DNA from: Oscarella lobularis
Taxonomy: Eukaryota; Porifera; Homoscleromorpha; Homosclerophorida; Oscarellidae
Assembly: GCF_947507565.1 (NCBI RefSeq)
Contig: NC_089177.1
Location: 3,470,648-3,534,647, forward strand
Reading direction: 5' to 3'
DNA: 64,000 bases
The notes beneath the pieces are model-generated. The model was given only the letters and a program-made list of their open reading frames with translations. It made no database searches and was not told where the DNA came from. Position numbers and translations under genes: made by a program. Shown in pieces: positions 1 to 13,456 of this stretch; the first letter of the stretch is position 1, and the number at the start of each line of letters is the position of its first letter.

Positions 1-52
1 TTATTGATACAGTATATTATATGTATATTTCTTTAGTTTCACTGTGCTATAG

Positions 53-3000
53 GCTGAACGTTTCTTGCCTCGCCATTTACAGCGAAAAATGAAGGAAAAA
101 CTCAAACCAAAGCACTTTGAATTGATCCCGTCGTCTGGCTTACTAAAACCCGGTCAGCGTGCTTACATCCAAGCAAAATTTTTGCCTTCAGAAGAGGTAA
201 AAAATTCTAATTATTTTACTCATTTTGTCCGACTCAATTTCGTAGACTTTATACGGTCAAAAAATTGATTTGATCGTCACTCGTAGTACATGTCGTCACA
301 TGTTGCGTCTGACGGGAAAAGGACGAGAACCGCGCGTCGTCTTCGACTCGTCCGTCGTCGAGTTCGGACCCGTCCTGCCTCATTCCAACGGACAGGAAAT
401 CGACGTCACGGTCAGCAATCCGACGGCAAATGCCGTCGAAATTTACTCGCTCGACTTCGACAAGCGCTACACGGAGGAAGACGACATTTTACGAGCAACG
501 CAAGGCTACGATATATATAACACTCTCCTCTTGCCGCCTCGTTCCGCCGGCGATCCCCTACCACCTGAAATCGTCGACGAATACGCTCAGGAACGAAAGG
601 GCGAAACGGACGAATTAAAAGAAGAAGCGGAAGAAAAGTCGTCTCGACCGGACAGTGCCGAAAGTCGCGACGCGACCAACGCCGCCAGCGCTATGGAATT
701 GGCATTGGGCGAATCGACCGTCGAAGTCGGCGAACTCGAATTCACGCCCGTTGCTCGGGCGATCGCTCGTTATCTCGGCATCGACTATTCGCCGGAGGGA
801 AAGGCGGCGTTGATGCGACGCGGCGTCGCCGTTATCGTTCACGGGCCGTCGCTTTCCGGGAAGACGACGCAGGCGACGGCTCTCGCGACGGCGTACTGTG
901 CGGCGCTGTTGAAAGTCGACGACGTTCTCAACGACGCTATTGTCGCCGGATCGACGACGGCCGCTTTGCAGGCGAAAGAAATCTGTCGCGAAAGTGCGCA
1001 GCAGGCGAAGGCGGCCGAAGAGGCGGACGCGTTCGTCGCCGGTGCGAACGCCGATTTGGCGAAATCGCGAAGAACGTCTCAGTCGTCCGGTAAATTTCTT
1101 TTGCCCAACGTCGTCGGCGAAGCGGCAGTCGCATCGACCTCGAGCATGTCGGCGACGTCGAAAACGAGCATTCAGATCGACATCCAGCCGTCGGCGCCGG
1201 TCGGAGATAGTACCGATGCCGATGCGGACGAGCAGATTTTACCTACGGTTTTGCCGGAGGAGCTTATCGTCGAGATTCTCGATCAGAGAATGCAGCAGGC
1301 GGACTGCAGTCGAGGCGTTATTATCGACGGATTGGAGTCGCAATTTACGTCGGGATTGGTGTCGACGGCGAGTATTGTGCTGCGGGCTTTTGAAAATCGC
1401 AAGTGGATTTTTTTCGTTCAGTTGAACGTTAGCTTGAATCGGACTTTGGAGAGGCAAGAAGCGAAACAGAAAGCCGAAGGTAGTGAGAAAGACGAGATCA
1501 GTTTTTCGTAGATTTTACCTCTCTCTTTTTTGTCTTTCTAGCCGCCGAGCGCGAAAAACGTGGCGCAAAGGAGGAGGAAGTCGACGTCGACTTGTCCGAA
1601 GACGAGTACGAAGCGCTCTCGGAAGAACAGCGCGACGAGTACGATCGACGAAAGCTGGCGGCGAGAAAGAAAAAGATACGGGAGAGAATCGAGAAAGAAG
1701 AACAGGAGAGAAAAGAGCAAGAACGATTGCAGGCGCTTCTGGAGGAGAAGCGATTGGAAGAGGAGAGACTCAATAAGAAAGGAAAGCGAAGGAGAGACAA
1801 GGAAAAAGAAAAAGAAAAAGATCGCGGTCCCGGAAAGTCGTCACCGACAGCTAGCACAGATCGACTAGGAATGATTAAACAGGCGGCGGCGGCGGACGCG
1901 TCTCGATCGCGTCCACCTTCCGGTCGAATTCGCGAACCGTCGCAATTGCAGCAGCCTGTTCCCGTTACGCTAGATCGCGCCGACTCGCAGGCGAGCAACT
2001 TGAGCGAGGGACCGTAAGAGAATTTTTTTCTATGCGCGGACTATCGGTTACGCTCTTGTGCCGCTATAGGAAAAGACGTCGATCGGGCTTGCGGCGTGCG
2101 CCGTCCGTTTCTTCGACCGGGCTTTCGAATGAGCTATCGAAGCAGTCGTCTCAGGAATGCGGCAATCCTGTCATTCAAAAGCAAGTTGACATGCACACAG
2201 GCGTGTCTGTTTCTAGAAAGCGTTCCTCTTTTTTTTACAGGTACACGGAATACGAGTCGTCGCTCAAGCTGATTCACACCCTTCTGGAGCAATGGGACAG
2301 AACGACTGGCACGATGTTTAAACTGGCTCGAGGTCAATTACCGGGTATAGCCGAAGGGGGAGACCAATCGGATACATCCTCTCCGAGACCTCAAGCGCAA
2401 ACGGCATTGAAGAGAGGCAAGAGTAGAAGAGACAAAGAGGTACAAACCTTCTTACACGCGCGTACTCGCGATCGAGCACTATCCCCGCAAGGCATTGACG
2501 ATTCCGTCCGTTGCTGAGAGTCCGTCAGGAATTGACGTTTCCGGCGTCGATGGAGGCGAAGCAGCGAAGGAGAGCGAAAGGAGAGACGATCTCGGCGTTC
2601 CCTGCTTTCAATTCGACGCCGGCACTACGAAGAGCGAGCAATTGACCAACGAATTGATGTCGTCCGGATTGCCGTCCCTTGACGACATTCTGGAGGGATT
2701 GGGCTTGGGACCGGACGGACCGCCAATTCCGCCTCCGGCTCGATTCGCTGTCGTTCCCTACCCGGTTCGACGACCGCCGCCAGTTGGTTCAAGTCACTAT
2801 ACATTTGTGGCGGCATCACCCGATGATCCGTAAGTCATTTAGCGATATACCACAATGCATATAATTCAACCGAATCAGCAATATCGGAGAAGAAGATCGA
2901 GGAAAGACGCAAGAAACAGAACAAGATTCGCAGCTGTGGGACAAGGTACTCCTTGCTCTTTACTTTGTCGAATGGTAAATTCTGACCCACACATATAGGA

Positions 3001-6000
3001 ATCGAAGAAATCGTCGGCGCACACTCGCTCAACGGTCACCGTAGACGAAGATCGGTCCAGTCGATTATCGAAACGACTTCCGCAGACGACGAAACAGAGC
3101 GCAAAAAAGACGGTCAAGTCGGTGGCGGCAACACCGCCGCAGTCGGCTTCGAAAGACGTGATCAGGACGATGTAAATGTGACGTTTTCGAATAGTCTCTC
3201 TTTTGACACGATCTCTTGTTTCTTAGCTCGCCGGTGGCCGAGGACAGTGTCGTTCAACCAAAGACGACGTTGTACGTGCGGGTTGTGTTTTGAGTGCGGG
3301 TCTCCCCTTGCACCGGCGTCTTTTGCTCTCTTTCAGATTGGGCAGTTTTCGTTGGGTGATTCCCGCCGGGGGTTCGACGACTCTACGCATTCGTTTTCAG
3401 TCCTTCGAGCTGGGCCAGTTCGATCAGACATTGAACTTTGAGCTACTCGGTACGAGACGAACGTATCAACTCTACTGTCGGGGTCTGTGCGCCTTTCCGC
3501 AGATAAGTCGCGAGCCGAGGTGGGTATACATGTACTTCATTTCCTCCGCGAGAATTTCGTGTCATGTGTTCGCTCTTTTTAGAATCGTTTTCCCGTCTCG
3601 CAAAAAGACGAGAAAGGAGGACGAAATTGTGCACAAGAAATACATCATGGACACGGAAACATTTGAATTCGGTCCCTTGCACGTGGGCAAGTCAAAGGAA
3701 AAGTCAGCTAAGGAATCTGTCGCGAGACCAATTGCATATTAGAACACGCCGACCGATTTAGATACAAAGAAAAAGAGCAACGCTATCCGGAGAACATGGA
3801 AACGTTGACCATCAAAAGCAATTCGCCTCAAGTGTGCGAGCTGACGTTCTGCTTTCGCGACGACGCCAAAGGCGACACCTATCTTCTCGATCCGCCCGAA
3901 ATGGCTCTTCAGCCGGGCGAATCGCGTCCGCTGCGCGTCTGGGCCTTCCCGCGAACGCCGGGCTTTTTCAAGGACGCGATCGTCTGCTGCATCAAGGAAA
4001 ATCCCGAACCGGTTCTCTTTCCCGTCACCTGTCACGGTTGCCGCGCCGAGCTCGAACTCGATAAGAAAACGCTGCAATTCGACAAGACTCTTCTACTGCG
4101 AGAGGACACGAAAACGCTCTACATTCGCAACCACGGTCTCGTTCCCGCCGGCTGGCAATTGGGCGGTCTCGAGACGCTCGGCGACGACTTCACCTTCTCG
4201 CACGAGCACGGAGTCGTCGAACCGAAGTCGGAATTCGCTCTCAAAGTCCAATTTCGCGCCGCAAAGCAAACGATCGTCAACAAGAAAGCGATTCGCATCG
4301 AAGTCTTTGACACGCAGCACGTTCTCGGCGTTATTCAACTCGAGACCGTTTACATCTACGCCGAGGCCTACGACGTGGCGCTCGACATCAGTTTTCCTAA
4401 AGGTGCCGACGGTGGCTTGGATTTCGGCTGCATACGAGTTGCTGAGGAAGCCAAGCAGGTTTTGTCGATACGGAACAAGGGCCGCTACGAAATTTCTTAC
4501 AAGTCTGTTGCGGGCAGATCGCTTTTCTTATTGTCTATTTTATTTTTTCTAGTTTTCTTTATCACGGCGGAAACACGGATCTGCCTGCCGATAAATTGAA
4601 CAGTATTTTTTCAGTGAAGCCGAGCAGCGGCCGGCTTCAGGTGAATGAAAAACCGCAGCAGGTTCAAGTGGAATTTCACCCACTTTCCGGTCGGGAAATA
4701 ACGGTCAAGGATCAAGCCCTGTTGAAGTGCAACGTAAGAAAATTGTCGCAGAGAAAATGGCAGTTGTTCATTAATTAAATTCTCTTAGGTGATTGAACCG
4801 AAATTGGGAAAGGACGGTCAGGTGATTGCTTCAATACCGATTCGACTCAGTGCGAGATCAGTCTTTAGCAGGTAATTAGATGCAGTTTTCTTAAACGAAA
4901 ATACGAAAATTAGGATTGCTTTATTCTTACAGATACTCTATTCATCCGGCTCACGACATCAACTTTGGTCCCATGGTTGTCGGCAGTCGTAAACAACGAT
5001 TCCTGACGATAGAGAATCACGGCGAATTTGACTTTCGCTACGCCGTTCTCAAACTGTCTGCGGCTCAGGCCCGATTTGGAAAAGGGTACACCAACAAACC
5101 CGATCAGCTGTTAATCAAAATCTGACATCATTTGTTCTCACAGACCCGTCTCGAAGCGAGCGCGATCGCGAGACGGATCCGGTAGAACGTCGCAGCAAAT
5201 AATGCGAGGCAGCAAGAAAGCCGATTCCCTACGGTAAACATACTCGTTTGAATAAAAAAAATCCCGTTGCACGTTCGCCCGGCTAATATTAAATTTAGAC
5301 AAGACGTTCTCGGCCAGCAGAGATTGGTTCTCGGAATGTTCGCTATTTATCCCGGAATGGGTATAGTCCAACCGGGCTCGTCTCAAACAATCAACGTCGA
5401 CTGTATAGCAGAAACGCCAGGAAAATGCGAAGAGGTACTCGTTTACTAGTAATCCTTGCGCGTGAAATACCCTGCTCTTCGCAGTTGGTTTCTATTGACG
5501 TTTCGGATCGAAATCCGAAAGATCATCGCGAAGGCATCAGCTACAAGCTCATGGCCGAATCGTGCATACCGGGCATCAATATAACCGACGCGGCATCAAT
5601 ATTCGAGGAACACCGCGTCGTTCGTCATCTCTCCGTTCTCGGTCAACTTCAGCAGAAACGACAGGTACGCGAGGACTATGTTTTGAGACGATGCATTGCA
5701 TTGGCTACGCGTAGGCGAACGGTAGCGGCGTGTACAGCGAAGAAGAGAAAAAATTCTACTTCAACACTGTAATTGTCGGTCACCGAGCGAAAGCGCGATT
5801 CAAGATAATCAATCCATACAAAGTCACTACGACGACGACCGTCAATATATTTCTATAAACCTAAGGCGTCGATTTTTTAGGTTCCCTGCGATGTGACGTT
5901 TTCCGTCAAGGCTCAACACAAGTCGCGATTGGGAGAAGTATTCGACGTCGATCCGAACAAAGCGAGCATTCCAGCTCACGGCCACTCGTTCTCTACGGTG

Positions 6001-9000
6001 ACGTTCAGTCCGCCGTCGATGCAGACGTTCGTCGCTCATTTCGAAGCGTTGCTCGACGCCGGTCCGCTTTCCGGTGCCGCGTCGCGCGCGCGGAGTCTCG
6101 CCTTTGAGATTGTCGGCGAAGGGAATCTGCCTCACGTTGCCGTCGTTCGGCCGGCGCTGCGGAATAAGAAGAGTTTGCCGTTGATCGTGTTTCGACGCCT
6201 ACTCGTCGGTCGTCGACAGACGATGCCGCTTGCGCTGCGAAACGAGGGCAGCATACCGGCTACGGTGGTCGTCAAGTGGACTGACGCCGACGAAGCATTT
6301 ACGGTGTGTCGAGTGAGGGACGAAGAAGAGGAGGAGGAGGAGGAGGATGACGGAAGAGAGGCGGAAGAGACGACGGCGCTCAGGACGGCAACGGTGAAAA
6401 TCGAAGTGGGCAAGACGGCGAACTTTGTCGTTGTTTTTCACCCGAAGAAGGCACGTTGCGATTGGCATACGCGTCAGTGTTGTGTTATTGGGCTTTTTGG
6501 GCTTTTTTTAGGTTCGACAGTATCGAAGTCAACTTCAACTTCAGATCGTCGATAATCAGTTTGAAAATACTTCGGTTCATCTCGTTGGCGAAGGCTTTCA
6601 GGACGACGTCACAATCGGCGATATAGTCGGAGGCGAAATAGGCGAAAATGACGAAGAGACGGCAACGACGAGTTCGGGCGACGACGTCAGCGCTATTCGG
6701 GAAAATCACCTACAATTTGGCCCGTGCAGCGTCGGTGAACTGCGCCAGATATCGTTCACGTTGACGAACCACGCGACGCAATCGCTTCGGTTTGCGTGGC
6801 CCAGCGGAGTCGTCGACCCGAGCGTGACGTTCTCGCCGTCGCGCGGTCACTTGCGTCCGCACTCGAGCAAGGACGTCGTCGCGACATTTCGAGCGAACGC
6901 GCCGAAGCAGTTGGACGGCATGAAAACGAATTTGCACATCAGCAAGATTGTCTACAGTCAACCTCTGTCTCAGGCAGGAAGCGCATTCTCAATTGTGTTT
7001 GCATAGTTTATTTATTTGACGATTTGCATGCGCAGGTGGGAGACTGGGACGATCGAATGAAATCTGTCAAGTGGGTTCCTCTTGACCTTTTCGTGCCGGA
7101 TCAAGCTGACAGAGCCCTTGCAGCTGGCGAATCGGCTACAGATTTAGCCGTTGGCACCGCCGCCGCATCTGTGCCGGAAGCCGGACAAAGGGTTTGTTTG
7201 CGTACTATTTTAGTGGACGGTTGTTGTTTGATCGGAAAGTTTAGCCTCCGTTGAGAAGGAAATTAATTGAAACGGAGCCGGAGCCGGAACATGCGGTCGT
7301 CGACGATTCGAATCGAGAAATTGATTTGCGAGTAAGCGTCATCTGCGACTTCGCCGAATACAAGTGCGAGACGACGAACGTGAAATTTCGCGACACGCTC
7401 ATGTTTCAGACGCGAGCTTACAGGTAAGAGAAGAACTCTTCTCTTTAAAGAAAACTCTCTTATTTGTTCGAATAGCTTCGCTCTTACGAATCAAGCGAAA
7501 GTCTTTTTCACCTATCGCTGGTCCGTACTGACGGCAGACGATAGGGAAATCGCGCTGACGAGCCGTCCGGGAACGGCACTTGGCTACCGTTCTGTTGCCG
7601 TCGACGAAACAGGCAGCTTCGTTGCGAGCGACGGCGACGAGGTCGAACCATTTAGCATCGAACCCGTCGACGGAATCCTGAAGGCGGGCGAAACGCAGAC
7701 GTTTACCATACGATTTAGTCCTCTCGACGCCGTCGACTTTGAACGTCGTTTGAAGTGCACGTACGTCGGGAATTTCCCATCGAGGTCGATCTTGAAAAAA
7801 ATTTCGCTTGTCTAGGATTCCTAACTTGAGTCCGCGACTGGAACCGCTCGTCGTCGCCGTTTCGGGTCGCAGCCTCATGCCCTATTGTCATTTCGAGTTG
7901 GAGAACTCGGACTATTTGACGAGCGGTCGACGCAATCCGGATATGCGCGGCGCTAGCGGACTGCCGGGCTCGTCCGTCGATCCGAACACGCGCGTCATCG
8001 AGTTTTTCTCCTGTGGAGTAAATAACAAGATCATAAGGTCGAGATTGTAGGGAATCGCGGTAAAAAGATGATTCTAATGATCATTTGTAGACGCTTTTTC
8101 ATTGTCAATCCCACGAGCAGCGGATACGACTTCAACTGGAGCACTTACTCTAAGCAACCGCGACCCCAATTCAAATGTCTTACGCCTCAGGGTCACGTCG
8201 CAGGTGGAAAAAAGACCGAAGTAAAAAGGCGCTGAAGTTTCTCGTTTGAGAAAAACGATTCTCTTTCTTTAGGTTGTCTTCGAGTTTGTTGGAGACTGTC
8301 TCGACCAATTGGAATCGTTCTGGGTCTTTTCCATACCGCGTCACAGCATCTCGGTCTCGTTCCTACTCGTCGGTCACGTCAGCGAGCCGGCCGTGACGAT
8401 GGATCGTTCGAGCGTCAATTTTCGCTCGATGTTGATCGGACGCACGTCGCGCGACGTCGTCAATTTGATCAACAACGAATCGACGCCCTTTCACTTTGCC
8501 GTCAATCCGGCGAGCTGTCACGTCGACAAGCAGTCGGCTCGCCTCGTCGTCGAGCCCATGTCCGGCGTCGTGCAACCCAAGTCGACTTTTCCTATTACCG
8601 TCACTTTTGGCCCCCTTCGAGAACAGGAGTACAATTTCAACGTTCAGTGCTCCGTACGTCGCAAGCCGACGCCTATCAGTTTGAACGTAAAAGGCGAAGG
8701 CTATGCCGTTCACGCTGCTCTCGTCTGCGAACAAGCTGGCTCCGGCGGCAGCACTCAAGTCGAATTATTGCCTGAATCAAAAACAAATTTCGTCGACTTT
8801 GGCGGCGTTCAGGTGAACGAACGAGCCGTCCGCCAGATCGCCGTCGTCAATTTGGGACGCTTCAATTTTGACTTCGACTGGACGACGAGCGAAAAGTGCC
8901 AGCGACGCGGCGGCAGTCAGAGCGACGGCAACGTCATTACGGTCAAACCCGCGTCGGGAACGGTGGCGAGCAACAACCGAACGAAATGCGAAGTAGCGTT

Positions 9001-12000
9001 TTGCCCGTCGAAAAAACTCACCTTGGACGGTTGCGTCATAACGTGCAAAGTAAGTACACCTGCCGTTTAACTTGAGAGATGAGTGACCGATTTCTATAGA
9101 TTCCACACGGTCCTACTTTTCCTATAACCGTTCTCGGTCGCGGCACGCTGCCGTCGTTAAGTCTGTCGTTCACGAAACGAAATTTCGGACCGTGTTTCCT
9201 TAATCGTCCCGGAATGACCCAGTCAAAGGAAACGCTGGAAATTGTCAACAACGAAAAGAAAGACGTCAGGTTAGTCGTCATTATCGTATGTCCTCGTATT
9301 TGATAATGATGTAAATGTCTCTTTAGTCTATGCTGCTTGTATTCCAGTTCGGCGCATCTCGATGTCCAGTTCTCGCCGTGCGTGCTAGCTCCCGCTCAGA
9401 CGACTATAGCCGTTTTCTCCTTTCATCCAAACGAACCTGGCAAGTATCGCGACTTGGTACCGTTCGAAGTGAACGGGTTGTCGCGCGTCAACGTCGAAAT
9501 TCAAGGCGAAGGAACCGCTATGAAGGTAGCAGCAGAAAAGCAACTATTTCGGTAAAATTGGACGTTGGATTTATTTAGGTGGAAGTTGCGAAGAGTTCTC
9601 AACGACACGTTCGCTTTGGAGCTCTTCGCGTCGGCCAATCGAAAGTGGAAGTGGTCGAGTTGATAAATCGAAGCGCTCGTGACGTCAAATTTCGCGTTTC
9701 TGTCGTATCGTCGTCTGCTATACCAGCGGGCGTAGTCACCGTGACGCCTGACACGGAAATCGAACTGAGCGCGAAAGGAGGAACAGCAAAGGTCGAAGTA
9801 AAGTTCCATTCCACTGTGCGAGTGAAGCATTTTGTTCAGGAAGTAAATAATGCTATCATAATAATATATAGATTTTCTCTTATCGTGCATTGTTTTTTTA
9901 GGTGACGATGGAAAGTGTTCATGTTGGCTTGTCGCATCCTCTCTTTGTCGTGTCTGGCTCCTGTCAAGGCATCGAGTTCTCGCTTGATTCAGATCACCTT
10001 CCTTTCGGTGCGGTTGTCGTTGGCAGTTCTAGTTCGCGAAAATTGATTATGAGCAATCTTGGCGACATTGGAGCTCAGTGAGAGTCGCGACATCATCAAA
10101 CGACGACGTTTTTATGTTTTCATTCTATTGTAGCTTTCGTTGGGACAACGAAAAATTTGGTCCCGACTTTTCGATATCTCCTGCCGAGGGTTACTTAGCT
10201 CCCAGCATGGAAGCACCCTTTGAAGTTGCATTCCACCCCAAGTCGACCAACTACGACATTCGAAAAGATGTAAAAGAAAAAAAAGCACGTAGAAAGAAAT
10301 AAAATTCACTTGCTCGTTTTTTTTTGGTAGAAAATTGCCTGCGACGTATGGATAGTGGAGAAGAAGAAAAACGGCGGAGAGACCGTAACTCGCTGCGATC
10401 CGCTGCAGCTCACATTGACGGGGACCGCAATCAGTCAGCAGCAGAGCGGCAAGGATCAAATCATACAATTCAGCACGCACGTTCGCATGAAGGAGACGCG
10501 CGCAATTCCCCTGTCGAATCGCACGACTCAGCCGTGGACGAATATCCAGCCCGTCATTGACGGCGAGTACTGGAGTGGACCGGAAACAATCACAGTCAAC
10601 TCTGGTAGCACGTGTCAGTACGAACTAACCTATCGACCCCTGACGATGACGACAGAGCAGAAAAAACACACGGTAAGTCGTTAGTGAAGTATATTTTGCA
10701 CCTAGCAAGATTTTCTACTAGGGATCGATTTTCTTTCCTCTCCCTGACGGAAACGGATCGTTGTACTCGCTTCTGGGTCTAGCCGATCCTCCCAAGCCAT
10801 CGGGAAACATTTCTCGCGACGTACCGTGCAAAACTGCCTACACCCAACTGTTGACCGTCACAAATTGGCTGCGTCGACCGCAACGATTCAAGGCGACGAT
10901 CGAGATTCTCAAACCGGACAAACCCGATCCTACGACAACAGTCAAAGGGCTGGAATACATCGACGTGCCGGCGAAGGCAAAGAAAGAGTACCAGTTGCAT
11001 TTCTACGCTCACAAGGAAGGCCAGATAAACGCAAAAGTATGCGAGAACAGGGATTTACGTAACGTCCTATTCAACAGTTTTTTTAGGTGACGTTCAAGAA
11101 CGAACAGAGTGGGGAGTACGCCTACTACTTCGTCGCATTCAAATCGACTCCGCCTGAAGTGATTGCCACCATATCGATTTCCACTGCCGTTCGTCAGATG
11201 GCATCTCGGCAAGTAAGCGTTCGCAATCCTCTTCAGGTGCCCGTCACGTTTCAAACAAACTGCAACGTATCGGACATCAGCCTGCCGTCGAATTTTACCG
11301 TTCCCGCTCAATCGGAAGGCTCGTTTACATTCGAATACCTCCCGCTGAAATCGGGCGACGTCCAAGGCCGCCTCATACTGACCAGCAGCGAATTGGGTCT
11401 CTACCAGTACGATCTTCAATTGACGTCGACTCGCGGCGGCTCAGAACGTCCCGTTCACTTTACCGTCGGCTTGGGAGCCAGCTTGACTCAAGTGTGCCGC
11501 TTCGTTTGCTTTGCTAAGCAGAAGGCGGATTTCATTTGCAAGGTCGATCACGCCGACTTTCACGTCGACCGCAATCTCAGTTCGGCAGCCGCCTCCGCCG
11601 GCGGAACGGAAGTAGGTGTCGAAGTGACGTTCGAACCCGGTCGACTCGGCGATTCGAAGGGACAACTCACGGTGACGTCACCCGTTGCCGGCGAGTACGT
11701 CATTCCTCTCTACGGACACTGCGTCGCTCCCAAGCCCCAGGGTCCGTTTACGGTTCGCGCCGGGTCGAGTTACTCGATTCCGTTTAAAAACGTTTTTGCG
11801 CGAACGGCGGCGTTTGCCTACACCGTCGATAATCCGGCGTTCGTCGTCAAATTCAACGAAACGATCAAATCGAGAAAGACGCACAATATGATCGTTTCCT
11901 ATGAGCCGTCCGAAGAGGCGAGCAAGACGAGTGGCACGGCCATGGCGAAGCTAACGGTCACGTGTTCCCGAAGTGCCGCCGGCGGAGCTGGCAACATCCA

Positions 12001-12037
12001 GTGGGTCTATTATCTCAAAGGAATCGTGCCCTATTAG
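53..12037 (+). CDS. HYDIN: HYDIN, central-apparatus ciliary protein (C-terminal part, 5' truncated by window)
   Basis: HYDIN is a giant scaffold of the C2b projection of the ciliary central pair. Many short-intron exons encode repeated ASH/MSP-like beta-sandwich units, each with phrases of the type 'VxFGxVxxxxxxxRxVxLxN' followed by 'PxxGxLxPxxxxxxxVxFxP' (e.g. around 340-430, 3650-4290, 4940-5050, 8390-8700, 9590-9830, 11090-11430). A P-loop/adenylate-kinase-like domain typical of HYDIN lies at about 820-1480, with Walker A GPSLSGKTTQ. A charged Glu/Arg/Lys coiled-coil stretch follows at 1592-1830. The first visible exon begins at 53 after an acceptor, so the N-terminal part is outside the window. 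The stop is TAG at 12035-12037. A Glu run is present near 6318-6350. Individual exon borders were read by eye and some may be off. Family identity is firm because of the combination of kinase-like insert and ASH array. Confidence 0.9.
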
Positions 12038-12346
12038 GGATACGCACGTACAGTTCAATTATAGTCTGTTTCTTTCCATTGTAGGCGCTACTCGATTAGC
12101 ATGTCTAAACGCTAACGTCTCGCGCGAGAATTCTCGCTCGTGACATCCTGGCTTTATATCCCGGAGTCCAGGATCTCGTCTGCCGTCGTCGTCTACCGTC
12201 GTCGTCTACCGCTGCGCCAGTGCACGCACGGCCTACAGGCGAGTCATTTACATGCTTTTCTCTACTTATAAATCGAGCACACGCGTGCACGACTCCACAC
12301 TAAAAGCGGAGACCCCTTCCCTCGCTCTCTCCCTTTTTTCTCCCTC
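12038..12346. promoter_or_regulatory. HYDIN-NAXD intergenic, probable NAXD promoter
   Basis: This 309-bp stretch separates the HYDIN stop from the NAXD start and I see no coding exon. It holds two overlapping perfect palindromes, TCTCGCGCGAGA (12118-12129) and GCGAGAATTCTCGC (12124-12137). A 13-bp unit, CCGTCGTCGTCTA, is repeated twice head to tail at 12183-12208. The first palindrome resembles the TCTCGCGAGA element of many TATA-less animal promoters; that link is inference. Confidence 0.4.
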
Positions 12347-13366
12347 ATGTCGTGGACGATCGTTGATCCGCAGGCGTGTGTGCCTTTCGATCAGCACCCG
12401 ATGGCGACAGCTAGTCGCGATCTCGACCTCCTACGCCACATGATTCGAGCCATCGTTCCCCCAATGGGGAGCCACCTCCACAAAGGTCAAGCAGGTCGCA
12501 TAGCAATCGTCGGCGGCTCGAAAGAGTACACGGGAGCGCCGTATTACGCCGCGATGTCGTCGCTGAAACTCGGTGCCGACTTGTCGTACGTTTTTTGCAG
12601 CGAAGCGGCGGCGACGCCCATCAAGACGTACAGTCCCGAACTAATCGTCGTTCCGCTGCTCGATTCGCCGTCGGACGTCGGCGAACGACGAGCGACGATC
12701 GATTCGTGGATGTCCCGTATCCACGCACTCGTCGTCGGACCGGGACTCGGTCGTCATCCCGATTTACTCAAATCGGCGGCGGGAATGATCGGTTTGGCGC
12801 GCGAAGCGGACAAACCGATCGTGATCGACGCCGACGGACTGCACGTGATCGGCGAAACGCCGGCACTCGTGCAGGACTACGAGAAGGCGATTCTCACGCC
12901 GAACGCCGTCGAATTTGCGCGTCTCTACGAAGCCGTCATGGAATCGCCGTATCGCGACGACGTCGCGACGCGAGTCGAAAACGTGCGTCGCTTGAGTGAA
13001 CGACTCGGTCACGTGACTATAGTACGAAAAGGCGAAGAGGACGTCGTCTCGAATGGACGTCAGGTGTTGACTTGTGGGATTCCGGGCAGCATCCGGCGAT
13101 GCGGTGGTCAAGGCGACGTACTCGCCGGCTGTCTAGGTACGTTTGTCTATTGGGCTAATCTTTACTGGTCGTCAACGTCGCCGTCGTCGCGCGACAGTCT
13201 CGTGCAGCGTTACGAGCCCATGGTGTCCGCCGGATACGCTGGGTGCACTGTGACGCGCACGTGCAGTAGGCGGGCCTTCTCTAGACGACGTCGGTCTATG
13301 ACTGGACCTGATTTGATCGCCGAGATACAGGGCGCCTACGATGCCTTATTTGAAGAAGCGACGTAA
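12347..13366 (+). CDS. NAXD: ATP-dependent (S)-NAD(P)H-hydrate dehydratase
   Basis: This 339-residue protein should repair hydrated NADH and NADPH (NADHX/NADPHX) by ATP- or ADP-driven dehydration, working with the NAXE epimerase. It is a ribokinase-like YjeF C-terminal domain enzyme. Visible signatures are GRIAIVGGSKEYTGAPYYAA near residue 48, GPGLGR near 130, the DADGL motif near 162, LTPN, and the phosphate-binding CGGQGDVLAG near 250, where the catalytic Asp sits. The C-terminal SMTGPDLIAEI phrase matches animal homologues. The gene has no intron, unlike nearly all its neighbours. The ATG at 12347 gives a short N-terminal extension; a second in-frame ATG at 12401 is an alternative, and the first 20 residues are not a clear mitochondrial signal. 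Family assignment is firm. Confidence 0.93.
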   Translation: MSWTIVDPQACVPFDQHPMATASRDLDLLRHMIRAIVPPMGSHLHKGQAGRIAIVGGSKEYTGAPYYAAMSSLKLGADLSYVFCSEAAATPIKTYSPELIVVPLLDSPSDVGERRATIDSWMSRIHALVVGPGLGRHPDLLKSAAGMIGLAREADKPIVIDADGLHVIGETPALVQDYEKAILTPNAVEFARLYEAVMESPYRDDVATRVENVRRLSERLGHVTIVRKGEEDVVSNGRQVLTCGIPGSIRRCGGQGDVLAGCLGTFVYWANLYWSSTSPSSRDSLVQRYEPMVSAGYAGCTVTRTCSRRAFSRRRRSMTGPDLIAEIQGAYDALFEEAT

Positions 13367-13456
13367 AAGGCATCATGTAGAACTTTTCTTAGATACGTTA
13401 TGTGTCGCGCACGTGCTTGGGATTACATACGGGACTGTAAAATGAACTGAACGAAG

